64,000 nucleotides of DNA from assembly GCF_963678635.1 (NCBI RefSeq), contig NC_087071.1, positions 1,850,537 through 1,914,536 of the forward strand, in the 5' to 3' direction. Below the pieces are notes generated by a model that ran no database searches, was not told the DNA's origin, and saw nothing but the letters and a program-made list of their open reading frames with translations. Of this stretch, positions 21,059 through 31,660 are shown one piece after another. Both the position numbers and the translations under genes were made by a program. The DNA is from Symsagittifera roscoffensis. Taxonomy: Eukaryota > Xenacoelomorpha > Acoela > Convolutidae. How positions within the stretch are numbered: the stretch's first letter is position 1; each line of letters starts with the position of its first letter.

Positions 21059-24000
21059 TGGAGCGATGCTATCCGTCAGCAGATTGTACTCGATAACCGG
21101 CGTAGACTGGTTGATAGCCGCTAGCATAAACTTCAGCTCCACGACGGCCTTGAGATTTGCTGACTTGGAGGGACTGCCCTCTAACAACACGATGGGACCA
21201 GTGAATGCGAGACCGTTGCAAGACGTAAGACTGAACATGATGAAGGGAATCGTGAAGAGAGATCAGGAAGATTCCTGACGACGAGGGCGCCGATTGGACA
21301 ACACGTGAAGATTTTCAGGCAGCTGACGACACCACCTGGCCATGTGAAGGAAAGAATGTACCCAAAACTAGTGAACCAAGATGGTGATGCCCAGAGATAT
21401 GGCGGATTGACAGCGATAAAGAAAGATGAGACCATCTTCGCCGCCTATGACAAAGCAGAGATGAGGAAGGCCAAATTATGGTAGTAGCGAATTCAGAGTT
21501 CGTGTACACCTCCAAGTCTTTGTTTTGGCCGGACGTCATAATGTTGGCCGCGGTCGACCTGGACCTATTGCAATCAGTATCTTTGGCTATAGGGGTACAA
21601 AGGCAGACGGACATGAACCCAATTACGATTGTGTTTGCTGGCATCAATGACCATCTACACAGTAGAGGTTTTCTGAGCAGACTCAGAGATCCTACAACAG
21701 CAGAAAACGCAGTATGGCCAGCGATAAAAGACATCCTGGAGTCGATGGGTGAAGTGGTGGATGCGACGAAGGAGGGATCATTCAATAAAGTGGCATTGAG
21801 AGTAGTATTTGCGTTGTCTCCGGGATATGCACATCTCCCGGATGGACTGAAATTCTTGTATGCAATTGTGGCCTTACTCTCGGAAGGAAAATATGATGTG
21901 ATAATATCAGCCCCGAATGGCATGATAGAAATGGAGAACCTGAGGCCACTTAAGGCTGAACTGCCTGCAGTATGGTCAGATATCTCAAATGCGATGAGAG
22001 GATTCAAGGACCACGCGCTACACCACATGTTAGTGTTGGACGAAGTGCTGGGGTTGGAACTGTCCAATTTCAGTCGACAACTCAAACTGAAACCGGGAAT
22101 AGACGACGAACATCGAGTGATCACGGCAATGTCCAACGACTTATGGTTCCGAGCAATGGAAGTGGCAAGTGAAGACACAAGAAGAAAAAATTCACTAGAG
22201 ACGAGAGCTCATCTGGAGGCGATGGTTCTGAGAACCAAGCCGGAAGGCAACCAGTGGCTACACCTGAACCCTAGAGTGGCGGCATTGGGTGCAGATGCTT
22301 TTGAGCAAGGCCCCGTGATGATTGCAAAGATACATGCCTACTTGTTGAAGGAGGTGATTCTGGCGGAAAATGCCGGAGAAAAGACCGCTGAGTTTGTAAA
22401 CAGAATGTGTCAGATTACTCTGGAAACCTTCTGGACCCAGGAAGTGAAAGGACAGGAGGGCTTTGAAAGGACAGACAGCATGCTAGAAGGGTTGGGAGCC
22501 AGATGGACCGCGTCCTTCTTGGCAAAAGTTTACCCGAAAGTCTCGCACTATTTGATAAAGGAATTCCTCCAAGCCGTAGTGAGAGTATCGATAGTAGAAC
22601 TAATAGCCTTGTTCGTGACATTCGGAGCGGAGAGTTTCGTGAAAGGACCGGCGATACTGCTCACCAATGGAATACAGAACCTGCGGCTAGATGGGCTTCT
22701 GACATTGATCGCAATTACCCACGGAAACTTGGGAGGACTAATGAAACTGGCACGTTGTCCAGAGCAGATGAAAGAGAGAGTGAGGAACTTGGATATGAAG
22801 AAATCCACGGACTCGTGGAACAAGATAAAAGACCTAAGACACACTCTTAACCAATATCTCTTACAACAAAATCGCTTTGGAACGGGAGAAGACGAGACGA
22901 TTGAAAGAGAGGAAGATGTTAGACGACATGTTGGAGGCATGCCGCTATTAACGGATCTGAGCTTGGCTATGAGAACCGATCCCTTGGCGCTGATCAGAGG
23001 AGTCACGGAGTTCGTGACAGTGATCTATGGACCAGCAGTCACGTTTGCGTTCCCTGACGTTAAAGTGGAAGCATATAGGAGGTCGGTGCTGCACCTGAAC
23101 CTCATATCGGCAGTGGACGGTAGTACACTGAACTGGTGTGAGCAGAACGCATTGCGGGAGCTCATGAGTGAAGGTCTGTTATTTGCGAAAATATCGGAGC
23201 CAGAGATGACAGTCATCAACTTTGACGATCACTTCCGTGACCGCATGGGAGAAGTAGAAAGAGGACACATCGAGGTGTTTCCAAAGCTTTGGAATCTGAG
23301 ACCCTATGACAAAACGAATGGTGAAATAACCAGAGTGCCTCGTCTCACTGCAGCATATCACAAAGTGAGAGAAGAGACGAAGGACTGGGGCGGTTACAAG
23401 AAGCTACCGGAGGCAATCCCTGAATTCCCTCTGATAAGAAGGATGTTGCTCGGAGCAGTCTCCGTGGTACAAACTCCTAGGTTGAGAGCATTCGAAACCA
23501 ATGAAAGGAGAGTAGGGAATTTCTCGGGAACGATGGATCCATACTTCATGGGGAGAAATGCCGCCGTGTTACAGTACACACGATTTGCATACACGGATCA
23601 AGCGACGAGAAGGCGAGTAAGCAACGCCGCTACTCCCAAGCCTGGAAGATTTGATGAGGAATGGAAGGGATTAGGCTTAGCTCCGATGAGAATGAGAGGC
23701 AGGACCGAACTGCCTGAAGCCTCATTAATCCTGACTAGCGTAAAACAGGAGATGAAAGTGGGAGGAGTACTGCAGACGAGAACCTTCCTAGCCCCTTTCG
23801 GCTGCGAAGAAATCAAAGTGGTCCATGGAGAAGAGGAAGATAAATCGGCCGCACTGCTCATACCGAAATTCCAGGAAGAAGCCGACAATGACGAACAAGG
23901 ACCATCGAGCCCGAACAAAGATAAGTCAGAAGGAAATGACGGACAGGGTGGAAGCCGTCAAACCGAAGAACCCATACAACAAGATCAAGCTGGTGGGGAA

Positions 24001-24444
24001 GACGACAGGGCATCGACAGGAGGAACATCCAGCCTGGACTTCAATATCTTCAGTGATCTTGAGAACAATGCAGATACGTTGGAAACGACTGAGCCAGCGG
24101 ATGAAGGCATCTCGACACTGGAGCCTCCGTCAGCTTTTATGGAAATGAAACGGAATTTGCCGGAGAGCAGCTCTCCTGGCAATTCAAGAAACAACGACCA
24201 GAGAATCCTCATGGAATCACCTCGGAGGAGAAGAATAGAGGCCTCAGCCAGAGTACCTTTCTTGGGAACGCTGCCCGAAGAAGAATGGGAAGTACATCAC
24301 CGAAACCACGAGTGTAGGACGGTATGCAAACTGGACAGAGTGGCGTTTATGGAAGAAGTCTGGACCGTGGTTCAAAGCTATGGGACCCAGTCTATTCTGA
24401 AAACGGGTCTCAACCAACCCTTGATGAGTCTGAAGGGAGACTGA
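20955..24444 (+). pseudogene. Element A ORF3, N-terminal half (unknown function)
   Basis: Not recognised. It overlaps the end of ORF2 by about 100 nt in the -1 frame; the first ATG in frame is 21049 (MLNGAMLSVSRL), but the text upstream (HTVSLAYIQRRTNEAG) is also conserved in B. Indels near 21240-21275 and 21475 (one base lost relative to B) break the frame; from 21478 it is open for 988 codons. Early in it, DVIMLAAVDLDLL then TIVFAGINDHLHSRG (GIND at 21640-21651) recalls block III of SGNH hydrolases, without a visible GDS. The middle is helical and conserved with Z (GPAVTFAFPD, PEFPLIRRMLLGA). Residues about 780-900 are acidic and disordered. A 25-bp deletion near 24429, between CTTGATG repeats, ends the frame; B lacks this deletion and runs on. 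Confidence 0.7.
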
Positions 24445-24446
24445 GT

Positions 24447-25736
24447 GAGTTGTTGATCGACTCAGCCACTGATGAGAGTGAAGCGAATTCTCCCATCAAG
24501 ATGACACCGCAGGACGATGAAGGAGAGGTGGTATACCTGTCAAGAACCAGGAGAGGGACGATGCGACCAAAAATAGTGATTGATAAAATCAATGCGATGA
24601 AAATAAAGTTAGGCAGCAGAGTGATGCCGAGGAGAATTGGAAAGACGAAAGTGGATTCAGAAATATCGATGAAAGCTGGTAACTCAGCGAAAAGGAAACG
24701 AGTCGAGGAGGTCATGGATTTGGGGCAAGGTGATTATCAATTGTCTGGCACAGATAGAATATTAACTGATATAGCGATGGTGCCACCCATTCTCATGGCG
24801 TGGATAAAGTCAACCGATTATAAATCCAAAAGGAGTGACCGCATTCTGACTGGAGCAACCTTAGAAATGGAAATACTCAGCCAATGTGGAGAGAGCAAAA
24901 TGAAAGACTTCAAGCCATCTCCCATGAATCATGGAAAGGGAAGTGTCGCAGGACAACTAACACCAGTGGAATACAACCGACTAACAGTGTCTGAGACAGT
25001 GTCGATAGATGAACCCACCGGTGGATACATGGAGATGTTGGAAGACCGAAACTCGGCTAGAGGGTATGTAATGGCCCTGGAAGACGAAAAAGCCATGGAG
25101 GGTTATCTAGAAACGATGTTGCAAGGCATCACCCTCAAGCAGAAGGCGTACGGGACTTTGGCGTCGTCTGACGTACAGGCGGAAACGATCGAGCAGTTAG
25201 TGAGCCTTCCATGGAAAGCAGTAGTATTGAGGTATTTCGAAGAAGAAATGAGGACTACGCCAAGAATACATGCTCTCGTGGCAGTACCTTATGTAAGAAC
25301 AGAGTTACAACTCAGGTTCGCCTGGTGCATGATGGGACTGACTCGTGAAGAGTATGATTCAGAAGAAAGGAAGAGATCAAAAGAAGAAAAGGTTTTCCTT
25401 ATGATGAATCTGAGGGATCTGATAGTCCAGGAGGGAGCAGCAGTAGCGTGTGCGAAGCGGAGAGACGCTCTCTGTTTCATTCGATTCCTGATAGAGCAGA
25501 TTTCAGTACCTGCATTAAACACTTGTGTTAAAATGTTGAGGGAAGGCGATGAGCTAACGAAAGCCTTATTCTTGCTAGCACTGCTGGATATGCAGCAAAG
25601 TAAACCGATGAGGGTGAACATGAAAGAACCTGAGGAATTGGAACCCATGAAAAAGATAGACGAAACCAGGATATTCTCAAACAAGGAGCTGAGACTCACT
25701 AAAAAATCTATGGGAGCATTGCCAAAAGTCCAGTGA
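24447..25736 (+). pseudogene. Element A ORF3, middle (basic linker and start of C-terminal half)
   Basis: Frame 3 continues ORF3 after the 25-bp deletion. It is basic and low in complexity at first (RTRRGTMRPK, SAKRKRVEEVMDLGQ), then enters the conserved helical half (SLPWKAVVLRYFEEEMRTTPRIHAL, VPYVRTELQLRFAWCMMGL) that aligns with Z from about 2280. It ends at a TGA at 25734-25736, where B stays open. The AKRKR patch might be a nuclear signal (inference). Function unknown. Confidence 0.65.
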
Positions 25737-25739
25737 ATA

Positions 25740-27747
25740 CTCTGGACCGATCAAGAAGAAATCGTATAGCTACGTATCCGGGATCATAGGGATCGCGTAC
25801 AATCCTTTCCTGAGTGAAGACATACGCGATTGCTTCTTCGATTATGAGCAGGCGGTGTTGCTAAGATTCTGGACATCCAGAATTGTAACGATTAAGAGCG
25901 TTAACAATACACAGGCCAAATTGGGACTGGTCTTGGAAGAAGAGGTGACTGCACCTTCAGTACCAAAATCCGACAAGAGAGTGGAGTTTGGGTTGGGATT
26001 CTCAGATGAATTACTGAGAACGAGCTTGATGGCAGTGTGGGAAATGATGAGGCCATCATGGTGTCCTAGTCCCAACGCTGACTCAATATTACGGGCGACA
26101 CAAGACGTGCAGAGGGAACTGAATGCAGACTGTAACCTGCGTGACCTCAACATCATATATAATGTGATGATAACGGCCTCTAGGAGCAACGGAGAAGATA
26201 GAGTGGAGTTGCCTGGCTGGGGACCAGAAGACTGGGTCAAACCTGGTAGCTGTCTGGCGAAAGTCTGTGGACTGCTGGAGGGTCACGTTTGTGGAGGTCT
26301 AGACTGTGTGAAAATCCTGGAGAAACAACACAAGCAATTGACAGTATTGTTTGGAAACGTAGTGTTGAAAGCAAGAACGGAAACGGAATTCATAGCAGAT
26401 TGCCATGGAGGAACCGATGTGAATCTAGTGACTGCACTAGGATTCTACAGCATGTTTAGTTCTTTAGAGTCACTATTGAATCTAGAACAGAAACATGAGG
26501 TGGTCACAGCCATCAGCGTAGAAGTACTCCCAGGAGTTCTGCAGAATGAGCAGAAGTACATAGAAAAATGGAGGGAAGCAATCGAAACAGAAATGAACAT
26601 CAGACACAGCTAAACTTATTGTAGACCATCAGGAGCACGATATTTGGTGGGTTCAACGTTGGCTCCAATGTGCAAGAGCTGATATCCTGTACATTTCGTA
26701 GCTGTGGACGTGAAGAGTACAAGAACGATTGTGGATCAAGCCTTCTCAGTGCCGAAGTGTGTGAGACTGGCGAGAATGGGCGAGAAGCCATACGAGTTAC
26801 TATGTAAGATGTTCTCAGCAGTTCCAGAGAGAACCAAAGAAGAGTTGGAGTCAATACTAGGAAAGAAGTTCATGGGATACGTGAGCGGGAACTTCAGTGA
26901 CTTTGAGAAACAGAAACAGAGAGGATCAACTGTCACAGATTACAATGCAGTAGATGAGAATGATGAAGTCCACCGAGTGATGATGGAAGTGGAACCATTG
27001 CCGGAAGCTTCGGGAAAACGTAATTGGAGGAGCATCATGTTGACACATGACGAGTTTCCTTGCCACTGCTTGCTGCAGACCTGGTGGTATCCCAAGCGTA
27101 GTAATCTGATGTTGATCTGGGACTCTGGAGAGCTGCTCTCCATGGGTTTACCAGATTCATCACAGCCCGTAACAATAGTGATAGTGGGAGTTATGATGGC
27201 GATACGATGGCTGGAAGCTCATGTGAGAGAAAATAACAGACAGGAGGCACCGACGAGAGAACAGCTGCGGAAGTTAGATTGTCTAAAAGATTTAGATCTT
27301 TTTGAGACAATGTGCAAAGTTCTAAACATTCCGATGGAAGTGAAGAAGATATGGGCAAGAAAACGATTGATGCCATGGTTCAGAGCTAACATGACTGCAT
27401 GGTTGTACGAGTATGCGAAAAAGCATATGTCGAAGCATGGCAGAGTGTACAGTGAATATCAGCTGGACTTTGGGGCAGGAGCTTTCAAGCGAGCTCTCGT
27501 GACTCATCGGAATGCAGTGACCACCATTGTGAAAAGAATTTCCAGGACGAGTGAGCGTAGTGGACATGAGAAAGCAGAGATGCTGAAAGAAGGTTTGGAG
27601 AGAAACGTGACGTTGTGTCTCCACAACAGCTTCTGCAGGAACAGAGAATCTAAGGTGGATCCCCTACCTTGCTGCAAACAGAGGGTAGAAGAGCAGAAGT
27701 GTTGGAGGACGGCTTCCAGCAGCGTCAGGATAGCTAACGACGAATAA
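25740..27747 (+). pseudogene. Element A ORF3, C-terminal half (unknown function), broken
   Basis: Conserved reading resumes near 25765 (SYVSGIIGIAYNPFL, as in Z). It is interrupted at 26611-26613 (TAA; B has Glu) and near 26680 (TGA; B has Arg), then is open from 26704 to the final TAA at 27745-27747. Conserved blocks shared with Z: VNLVTALGFYSMFSSLESLL, FSVPKCVRLARM, PLPEASGKRN, FPCHCLLQTWWYP, LMPWFRANMTAWLY, LCLHNSFCRNRESK. The Cys/His pattern in the PCHC block may be a small metal site (inference). No signal peptide, TM helix or furin-like site supports an envelope role. All B copies end at the same place. Confidence 0.7.
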
Positions 27748-28620
27748 CAGGATACGGAGACTGAGAGTGCAGAGTCAGTATCACAGGAGGAAGAAATGGA
27801 GCATTGACGAATGACCGAAAAACAAGATGAAAAAAGAAACGAAATTAGAAGAATTTAGAAGTTTTAGAACTTCTAAACGACCGAAAAAGAAGAAAACAAA
27901 GGAGTGCTGAAGAAAAGTTAAAACTCAGAATTGTTTTATGTGTGTGAAAAACTCAAGTGAGAAACCAAGCAACCAAGTTGTAATTGAAAACTGAAACATT
28001 TAGTTGAGTTTTGAAATTGTTGCATTTATAAATTTGCATTTTGATTTTAGTTTAAGTGGCTTTAGAGACACTCAATTACTATTTATTTAGAAAGGCTTAA
28101 GTGAAGGAGTATATTTAAATATTGCAGCCTGCATGACTGTTTTTAATCAGCTAGGAGAACTGATCACTTTGTGGTGACATGGAAGGCTTGAGTAATCTTT
28201 CGAAGAGGGAGATTGTTTCATTGTTCTTTCTAATCACAGAGTTTTTTTAGTTTTAGTATACAGGACAATAACAAGCAAGATTTCCGAAGGGAAAAGCGTA
28301 GTAGGATAATTTTAGCTTGTTGGTTGGCAGGACTGTCCTGCAAGCCAACACCTTTTAAATCTAAGAGAAAAAGTTTTAATCGGGACATTGACACTGGAAG
28401 TCAGAAATTATGTTTTATCTTAGGTCTTATCCTCAATGTGCAGATTGGTGAAAAAATTTGAAGGCGATAGTGATGTAGTATGATGCCATTTATATTCTGT
28501 AGTGAGTCGATGTGACGTGGGTAAAAGTAGTTTCGTACATCTTGTAAATTCTGTTCGATGACACTGTAACCATTTTACGAACATTGCGCGATTCAATGAG
28601 GACATTGACCGGACTGTCCG
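27748..28620 (+). other. Element A 3' untranslated region with hairpins
   Basis: Non-coding and conserved in B (33151-33975). It contains a perfect 10-bp hairpin (27854-27877, loop TTAG) and, at its end, a GACCGGAC-T-GTCCGGTC inverted repeat (28607-28623) running into the PPT. I see no other structure. Confidence 0.65.
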
Positions 28621-28632
28621 GTCCGGGGAGTA
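28621..28632 (+). promoter_or_regulatory. Element A polypurine tract
   Basis: GTCCGGGGAGTA sits immediately before the 3' LTR start TGTGACATTCG. The same core is found in Z and B. It is a short, G-rich PPT whose left edge overlaps an inverted repeat. Confidence 0.78.
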
Positions 28633-28802
28633 TGTGACATTCGACCAGAATGTGAAAAATGCAATCTCTGCAGAGTTCGAATTTTTAGCAGCGAGCCTTC
28701 CGGATTGGTGATTATTAAGAATTAAGAACGTTATTGGAACGATTGGCCAAACGGTGAGGGCTGGAATATTCTGTTATTTTAAAATTTCAAAAAATCGAAT
28801 TA

Positions 28803-28810
28803 TGACGTCA
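28803..28810 (+). promoter_or_regulatory. CRE/ATF-type palindrome TGACGTCA in the LTR
   Basis: A perfect 8-bp palindrome in the upstream half of the LTR, where enhancer elements usually lie. It recurs in the B 3' LTR (32962-32969), the C LTR (60087-60094) and the fragment at 59312-59319, but is lost in the B 5' LTR. CREB/ATF binding is inference. Confidence 0.4.
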
Positions 28811-28951
28811 TATTTCTGAGAAACGTCAGAAACGGCCATTTTGGCTAAAACGAGAAAGAAGAACAGAACAACATTAGCTGCGCTAACAATAACTACGAAA
28901 TCGAGATTGGAAAACGACAACGAGTTACAGAGTAACAGAGAACACTCCGAG

Positions 28952-29001
28952 TTGCAACTATTGTGCTGCTACAATAGTTGCAAGGCCGTTGCGAACAACG
29001 G
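28952..29001 (+). other. Double stem-loop conserved in the LTR
   Basis: Stem 1: TTGCAACTATTGT / ACAATAGTTGCAA, 13 bp with a 6-nt loop (28952-28983). Stem 2: CCGTTG-CGAA-CAACGG (28986-29001), a tetraloop hairpin. Both recur in the C LTR (60237-60286) and B 3' LTR (32773-32819). The B 5' LTR keeps stem 1 with a paired substitution (T:A to G:C). Confidence 0.6.
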
Positions 29002-29553
29002 TGAAGGGTGAAAGACGGCCTTCCGGATTAAGAAGAGATCAGGATTAACGAGCTTGATCCAGCGGATTCATCAATCCGGAAGGGTAAAGGAACTGAAACT
29101 TTTATCCTGTTACATGAACTTTTAGCTTCCTGTCATGTCCTGACTTGAATTTAATTAACATCTAGATTCATTTTGATAAGGATGAGAAGCTAGGAGTTGG
29201 GGGAAAGGGTTGATCCATCTTCGATGGAGATGATGATTTTTATCTACTGAACAAAAAAAAATAATATAATAAGTAGTAGTAGCCCTGTTTTTAGGAGTGA
29301 CCTCGTGGTCTGGGGATACTGAGACCCAGCCATGAGCTCACTATTTCTGCATGTAATTTAGTTAATCTGAGTGTTTTGACCGAAGCCGAAAGCAGTAACG
29401 TTTTTGTCGACCCGATGTTAAAAAAGACCACCGAAAAGTACTGGCTTGGTAGAGACGGTGAAAAGCATGCAAAGCTCTGTTTAGACGTTAGCCAGTTGTC
29501 TTAAGACTTAGTTTTGTTTTCCGTCGATATGTATCTTCCGGGCGAATGTTACA

Positions 29554-31660
29554 AAGTTGAATGGCAGTACAGGACTTAACTTTCTGAAATCGCTTACTAA
29601 GCTGATAAACCTCATTGGAGATGGCAAAATACCCGAACCACTAAGACCTTTCTTTTTTGGCGCAAAGCTTATCGCCCTCATAAAGATAGACGGAGGGTTG
29701 AGACCGATTGCCATAGGCAACACGCTGAGACGTATCGCGTCTAAATGCGCTGGAAGCAAGGCCCTCTCCGAGCGACAAAATTTTTTCGGAAACGTACAGG
29801 TAGGATGCGGTACCAAACGAGGAGCAGAAATAGCTGCGCACTCGTTTCGAAACCTAATTGAACGCGACGACAATACAAAATGCACTGTTCTTTTAAAACT
29901 AGATTTTAAGAATGCCTTTAACTCTTTAAACAGAGAAACAATGCTGAATCAAGTTTATTCAAATCGCCCCGAATTGTATAATTACACCCATTGCGCGTAT
30001 GGTAAACCTAGTTACCTTTTTTACGGAAGCTCTGTCATAATGTCAGAAGACGGAACTCAGCAAGGTAATCCTGAATCCCCACACCTTTTTGCGGAAACAA
30101 TGCATATCTTAGTTAAACAGTTGGAGTCGAAAATTTACATCTGGTATTTAGATGATGGGAATTTAGCCGACGACTATAAAGTAGTACTCCGGGACCTTAA
30201 AAACATTCTGAAATCGGAACAAATTTACGGCCTGAGCTTAAACACTGAGAAGTGTGAACTTTGTTTGATGGGACCGACTACTAGTATACAGTATAATTCA
30301 TTTTTAATACAATTTCGAAAAATATGCCCCAAAATTTAAAAAAAACAAAAGAAGAACTCCTGATTTTAGGATCTCCAAACGGCGAACTTTGCCGAAAAGA
30401 AGTACTCGACGAAAAAATTAAGGAGCTTGAAAAAATATCGGATGTCATTGACAAACTAGACGCCCATTATGGTTTTTACCTCCTGAAAAATTGCTTTAGC
30501 ATACCAAAACTCCTATATTTTTTGCGTACGAGCCCTTGGTTTTTGCAAAATGATTTTTTAGAACGCTACGATAAATTACTAAGAAATTCGTTTTGCAAGG
30601 TTACTAACGTGAAAATGGATGATAACCACTTTTTACAAGCAGTTCTCCCGGCAGCCAAAGTTGGCTTGGGCGTTTCTTCCGCTCGTCTACTCGCTTTACC
30701 CGCTTTCTTAGCCTCAGCAGTAGGAGCGAAAGATGCCTTCAGCGAAATCTTTGGTTTGGAGCATGTGGATGGAACCTTTGATGATGCGCTTAAACTGTTG
30801 TTTGACCTTGGAAAAACTGAAATGGCTCCGGAAAATGAAATCCAAAAAAATTGGACGGAGCCAGTTTTTGACAGCAAAATTTGCAGGCTTGATTTTACGA
30901 CTCGAACCAACGGACGTAAAAACGTTCAACGCGTTCCAAGATAGATTTGGCTCCCAATGGTTGAAAGTCATCCCGTGCAAAAATTTAAGGTTAAAACTGT
31001 CGAACCAACAACTCAGAACTTCAATAGGACTTCGATTAGGAATCAAAATATGCGAACGGCACAAATGCGTGTGCGGAAAAGACGTTACCGAGGATGGTTG
31101 GCATGGTCTTTCTTGCCTCAAAAATGCAGGGAGGTTCTCTAGGCATTCAAACATGAATGCCCTTATAAAGCAGAGTCTATCATCTACTCACATTCCGTCT
31201 GTTTTAGAACCACGACACCTCTACAGGACCGATCAGAAGCGACCAGACGGTTTGACGCTCGTTCCATGGGTTGATGGTAAGCAGCTCTTGTGGGATGTAA
31301 CGGTAGTAGACTCCTTAGCTCCTTGTAGGATTAATGCCGGGTCTGTTTGTAACCCTGGTACGGCTGCCGCTGAAGCGGAAGGGCGAAAAATTGACAAGTA
31401 TAAAGATCTGGTAAATGATGGATATCTTTTTCAACCGCTAGCTTTTGAAATTCATGGCACGGCCGGCCCCAGCACAGAAGTTTTTTTTGAGCAAGCTTTG
31501 TAAGAACTTAAGTATATGCACTGAGGAACCGAGAGCAGGCAGCTTTTTAAAACAGAGAATCTCCCTGGCAATACAGATTGCGAACGCCGCTTGCGTACTC
31601 GGAACAATAATTGACAAAATAATTTTCGACGAAATTTTTTACTTGTAACACTTGTATATT
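29554..31660 (+). mobile_element. R2-like non-LTR retrotransposon (LINE), 5' part missing
   Basis: It starts inside the RT domain, directly at the end of the A LTR, and runs to the end of its ORF at 31648. A 3' end with poly(A) or a target site was not found. The abrupt start suggests that A inserted into this LINE, rather than ordinary 5' truncation on insertion. Confidence 0.75.
29557..31648 (+). pseudogene. LINE RT with CCHC motif and restriction-like endonuclease, frameshifted
   Basis: Frame 1 from 29557 to about 30330 carries RT text: GLNFLKSLTKLINLI, GGLRPIAIGNTLRRIASK, LDFKNAFNSLNR (metal Asp), GTQQGNPESP, and YLDD at 30145-30156. The reading moves to frame 3 (30324-30944) for the thumb region, back to frame 1 (to 31503), then to frame 2 to 31648, so at least three indels. 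After RT comes a zinc motif CVCGKDVTEDGWHGLSC (CX1CX9HX3C), then RPDGLTLVPW...LLWDVTVVDSLA, the PD...D signature of a restriction-like endonuclease as in R2/CRE-type LINEs. Such elements nick the target and prime on it. It is dead in its present state. Confidence 0.8.

Larger units (their letters stand above)
5702..29553 (+). mobile_element. Element A: near-complete ~24-kb giant Ty3/gypsy-like LTR retrotransposon
   Basis: Boundaries: a 5' LTR missing about its first half (5702-6181) and a complete 3' LTR (28633-29553). The internal part is 22.4 kb: candidate PBS, 2.9-kb leader, Gag-Pol with a macro-like tail (9100-18590), ORF2 with an SGNH hydrolase (18975-21058), ORF3 (20955-27747), 3' UTR and PPT. 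Pol order PR-RT-RH-IN is that of Ty3/gypsy (Metaviridae). Typical family members are about 5-10 kb, so the extra bulk is the leader and ORF2/ORF3. Frameshifts (near 10115, 13600, 17045, 18412 and others) and nonsense codons make this copy non-autonomous. Confidence 0.9.
28633..29553 (+). repeat. Element A 3' LTR, complete (921 bp)
   Basis: Begins TGTGACATTCG and ends CGAATGTTACA, an imperfect 11-bp terminal inverted repeat with the TG...CA ends of LTRs. It contains a CRE-like TGACGTCA (28803-28810), a 13-bp hairpin (28952-28983) with a second stem (28986-29001), and CCGGA(A/G)GGGT motifs. Flanked by the PPT on the left and LINE coding sequence on the right. Confidence 0.9.

Noticed and set aside
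21315-22178. A 287-codon open frame on the minus strand, and similar antisense frames elsewhere
   Set aside because: They lie opposite conserved ORF3 or Pol text, recur in the duplicate copy only as a shadow, and have no recognisable motif.
9100-27747. In-frame TAA, TAG and TGA codons as evidence of a reassigned genetic code
   Set aside because: The stops replace different residues in the other copy (Tyr, Leu, Glu, Arg) and fall at different places in A and B. This fits point-mutation decay, not a consistent reassignment.
18975-27747. ORF2/ORF3 as an envelope gene
   Set aside because: No signal peptide, fusion peptide, furin-like site or C-terminal membrane anchor was visible; ORF2 has a hydrolase signature instead.
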